Positions 61,178 to 64,000 of a stretch of 64,000 nt of DNA are shown here, one piece after another (position 1 is the first letter of the stretch; the number at the start of each line of letters is the position of its first letter). Below the pieces are notes generated by a model. That model worked only from the letters and a program-made list of their open reading frames with translations, searched no databases and was not told where the DNA came from. Position numbers and translations under genes: made by a program. Source of the DNA: Amyelois transitella (lineage: Eukaryota; Arthropoda; Insecta; Lepidoptera; Pyralidae); assembly GCF_032362555.1 (NCBI RefSeq), contig NC_083508.1:3873001-3937000 (forward strand), in the 5' to 3' direction.

Positions 61178-61395
61178 AATAAATTCAAATTCAAATTCAA
61201 AATTTTTATTCATTATTATAGGATATTATTATATCGCTTAATAATTGTCGTATGGTTTAACAACTTGGTTGACGTCAAATAAATTACTTAAAAACTAAGT
61301 TTACTGCCGCTTCCAAGGCGTCAGTGCAGAAGAAGCGGTAACAAACTGCACTGCAGCATTTTCATCAACAACGTCAACTTCACAATATTAAATTA
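61178..61395 (-). repeat. Interspersed repeat with tandem CAAATT tail
   Basis: A tandem 'caaattcaaattcaaattc' run is followed by 'tttttattcattattatagg' and, further in, a GC-richer core with 'tactgccgcttccaaggcgt', 'cagtgcagaagaagcgg' and 'caaactgcactgcagcattt'. I recall such cores as common lepidopteran retroelement 3' ends, but the name needs a repeat library. Orientation is inferred from the tail at the low end. Confidence 0.45.
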
Positions 61396-64000
61396 TACTT
61401 AGAATAGAATGTGGACGGGAGAATACATTGTTCACGGATACGTTCAATACAATTGGTATCTGCAATAAAAACTATAATTTTAATTTTTTATGTTTTTAGG
61501 TACTAACGGTCTAAGATATAGATGATCCCCTTTGGTAAAATTACTTGAATTTCTTTGTAAGAAGGCTTAACTCAATACACTTAGAATAATTTCTGTGTAC
61601 GTTTCTAGTAGACAACACCTTATGTGCATTCAACTACAAGTTAACCATGTGCATACCCCTTACATTATTTATAACACATTTATTCACACAGGGTGGGTCT
61701 AGATTTCGCATGCAGGTTTATCTTGTCTAAAGGTGCATAAACAAAGAAACGGAAAGTAAAAAGAAAACGGAAATTAGCAAGATCCGTCGTTTTACGCGAG
61801 TAAAACCACGGTCGTAATCTAGTATTACAAATTGAAAAGAATGATTAACGCCTTTCGTGAGGTAAATTTTATATACTTTTCTTCATACTGAAAACAACTA
61901 TTTCTACGCATACTTATCCTAGAAAGGAAAATAAAATGTAACGAGCATTTAAATGTCAACCATAATATTATGTTCACCTTATGAAATGATACATAAGTAA
62001 TTAAGTACGGACATATACGGACGGACGGACGGTTTGACTACAACACACAATAAAAGGTACGATTTTTTCTACAAATATATAACACGACTCTATACGTTAT
62101 ACACAAAGCCATTAGCCTAGAAAAAAGATCATGTTCAACTAAATGTTTGCTTCTATAAACAACATTCGATAAAAGATTTAAATATAATATAACCTTAACA
62201 TGAAATGAACTGACTTGGAGACCGTTCAAAATTAATTACTTTTCGAAAAAATGCAAATCTAGCAGATAGAAATCTTGGGTTACCTTTACGCCGTAAACCC
62301 GTGTCTACCTTGAAGGTAACTTCAAATAAACGACGACATAACTGTAGCAGGCCGACAAGACAAATTGATCTTATTATGCGGCGGTGTACTGTGTACAATT
62401 GTAAGCACAATGATAAAGAGAAAAGACAAAAGTAGTTCATTAATCTCTCGAGATTTCTCGTCAGGGGGATGATGATGCAATTGATCCCTCCATAATTGAA
62501 TTTGAAAGATACACTTGTAGGAAATAAAAAAATCAGCTACAAAAGAATACAGGTTTTTCGCAAATTCCACGGGATCTGTAATTTTTATCGGTATAAAAAT
62601 TACCCTCTGTTCTCCTCCAGACTCTTAATAATATAATTTTATAAACGCAAAATTTCAAGAAGATTGGTTTAATAGATAATGCTTGAAGAGAAAACAAACT
62701 ATTTTTGCATTTATACTATAAGTATAAATAGGCAAATACAAATCGAAAATTTAGATAGCAAATACATCTAAATTAAAAAAACATATTGCACAACTTGGTA
62801 TATACTCTTTATTACACTGTATAGATGTATTGGAATGCATGGTACTGTTAAGATTAAGCCATTTTTAGCTTGCATTTGCTAAGTCTACATCACATCTGCA
62901 TTTGCGGATCCAATCCGAACAGATGATCAAATAAAAAGAAATTGGTAAAAACTCGAAAGAACAAATTTTACAAATCATCGGCGTTGGATTTATTTTTATT
63001 CAGTCACCTTGTGATTTTGCTTTTAATGTCTAACACAATTTAAACACATCCATTTAGTAGCAGCTGCGCTATTCCATCTTGATGAAGAACTTCAAACATA
63101 ACATGTTATAAAGAATATTAAAACTAAAAAAAATGTGTCCTTCTTTCGACATTGATAGGAAATGTACCTACATAAAGCTTTCGACGCAGTTGTTTTGAAT
63201 CGAAGTTGAAATATACTGAAAATTGGATCAATATTATGATGTTACAAATAAGGAAAAGAGGAAAAAGCGGTTGAATAAAATATTCATTTTATTTTTGCAT
63301 CACCTCAATGAATGATAACGAACCATTTCCTCTTTCCTATTGAATGTGTCTTGTTACCATATGTAGGCATACCTACGTTGACAAAATAAAACAGCATTAA
63401 GGAACCTAAAAAGTCATATTGTGTTTTGTTTTGTGCGTCACTTTTCATATTTGGGTTTTTGTTAACGAAATCCTTTGAACAAGCCTTCGTGTATTCGTGT
63501 TTATTAAAAGTGAACAACAGTATAAGCTTTTCTCTGACATTAATTTTTTTTGACACTTTATTGTGAACCTTCAATTGTGTTGAGAGTGAAGTTTCAATCA
63601 TTTACGAAGTGAACGAACTTTACTTACTCTTCTATTTTACGTACACTTTTTTTTTTTAATTTGAATAAAACATAATTAAATTACTTCACTAGGTGGACTC
63701 ATCGACATTTGTAACACACGAAGACTTATTCACACTCACATATGTTTTAATAATAGGTACAAAAAGAAATAAAAAATGGTGTTATTACACTTAACTCTCA
63801 AAACATGATTTCATTTTAAAGCTATTATTAGGCTCAGAAATCGCTTTAAAAGGGCTTCATAAACAAGGAAACCATTAAAAAGGGATAATTAATATTTTGG
63901 TCGCTTGTTTTTGTTCTAATTTATGGCGACTTGACATATTTTTTCTTATGAAATTTATTGCCTTTGATTATTATTTTGATCTAGGTTAACATTTTTTAAT

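Larger units (their letters stand above)
54764..64000. other. Gene-free, repeat-bearing end of the window
   Basis: No exon with convincing coding character was found on either strand. Recognisable items are repeat copies at 55691, 56642, 56827, 58934, 59290, 59936, 60249 and 61178. Remaining short open frames (for example 58029-58259, 62195-62570 and 63305-63601) are lysine/phenylalanine-rich translations of AT-rich DNA without motifs. Confidence 0.5.

Noticed and set aside
1-64000. CRISPR arrays, operons, bacterial promoters, tRNA or rRNA genes
   Set aside because: The window is insect nuclear DNA; no regularly spaced identical repeats and no cloverleaf with intact A and B boxes were seen by eye.

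Overview
The window is AT-rich nuclear DNA from an insect, almost certainly a moth or butterfly (Lepidoptera). The evidence is the set of genes (cuticular laccase 2 with duplicated 3' exons, a multicopper oxidase-related protein, a 7tm_6 odorant receptor, an adenosine-type GPCR), their many small exons with GT-AG introns, and a dense background of short interspersed repeats typical of lepidopteran genomes. Species cannot be fixed from the sequence alone.

Layout. 1-7453: no recognisable exon; probably the long first intron or 5' flank of laccase 2. 7454-14937 (+): laccase 2 (Lac2), four shared exons followed by two alternative 3' cassettes, A (10839-11808) and B (13215-14937), which give two complete C-terminal copper-binding halves. 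17284-20607 (+): a secreted chymotrypsin-fold serine protease, five exons, complete catalytic triad, with a terminal-inverted-repeat element in its last intron. 21144-28137 (-): nine-exon laccase-like gene that has lost five of the ten copper-binding histidines, matching the described MCORP family. It converges tail-to-tail on the protease. 29682-32198 (-): odorant receptor, four exons, about 385 aa. 34483-36229 (-): the last two exons (TM4 to C-tail) of an adenosine receptor-like GPCR; exons for TM1-3 were not found. 43372-44526 (-) and 46333-46929 (+): two divergently placed single-exon genes for secreted, probably surface-anchored proteins. They look like diverged paralogues: each has exactly four mature cysteines in two C-x16/17-C pairs and a shared C-terminal module. 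The first also has a Gly/Ser/His/Tyr repeat domain, a central Gly-rich hydrophobic segment and seven N-glycosylation sequons, reminiscent of prion/Shadoo architecture. 46930-64000: no convincing gene; SINE-like, Helitron-like and LINE-derived repeats.

How the genes may relate. Lac2 and the laccase-like gene belong to one superfamily and sit within 7 kb of each other with a serine protease between them, which may reflect an old tandem duplication or a cuticle-related neighbourhood (inference). The receptor genes look unrelated to that group. The most unusual piece is the divergent cysteine-pair gene couple at 43.4-46.9 kb, for which I recognise no named family.

Exon boundaries were read by hand from GT-AG signals with reading-frame continuity checked at every junction. 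No database search was possible.
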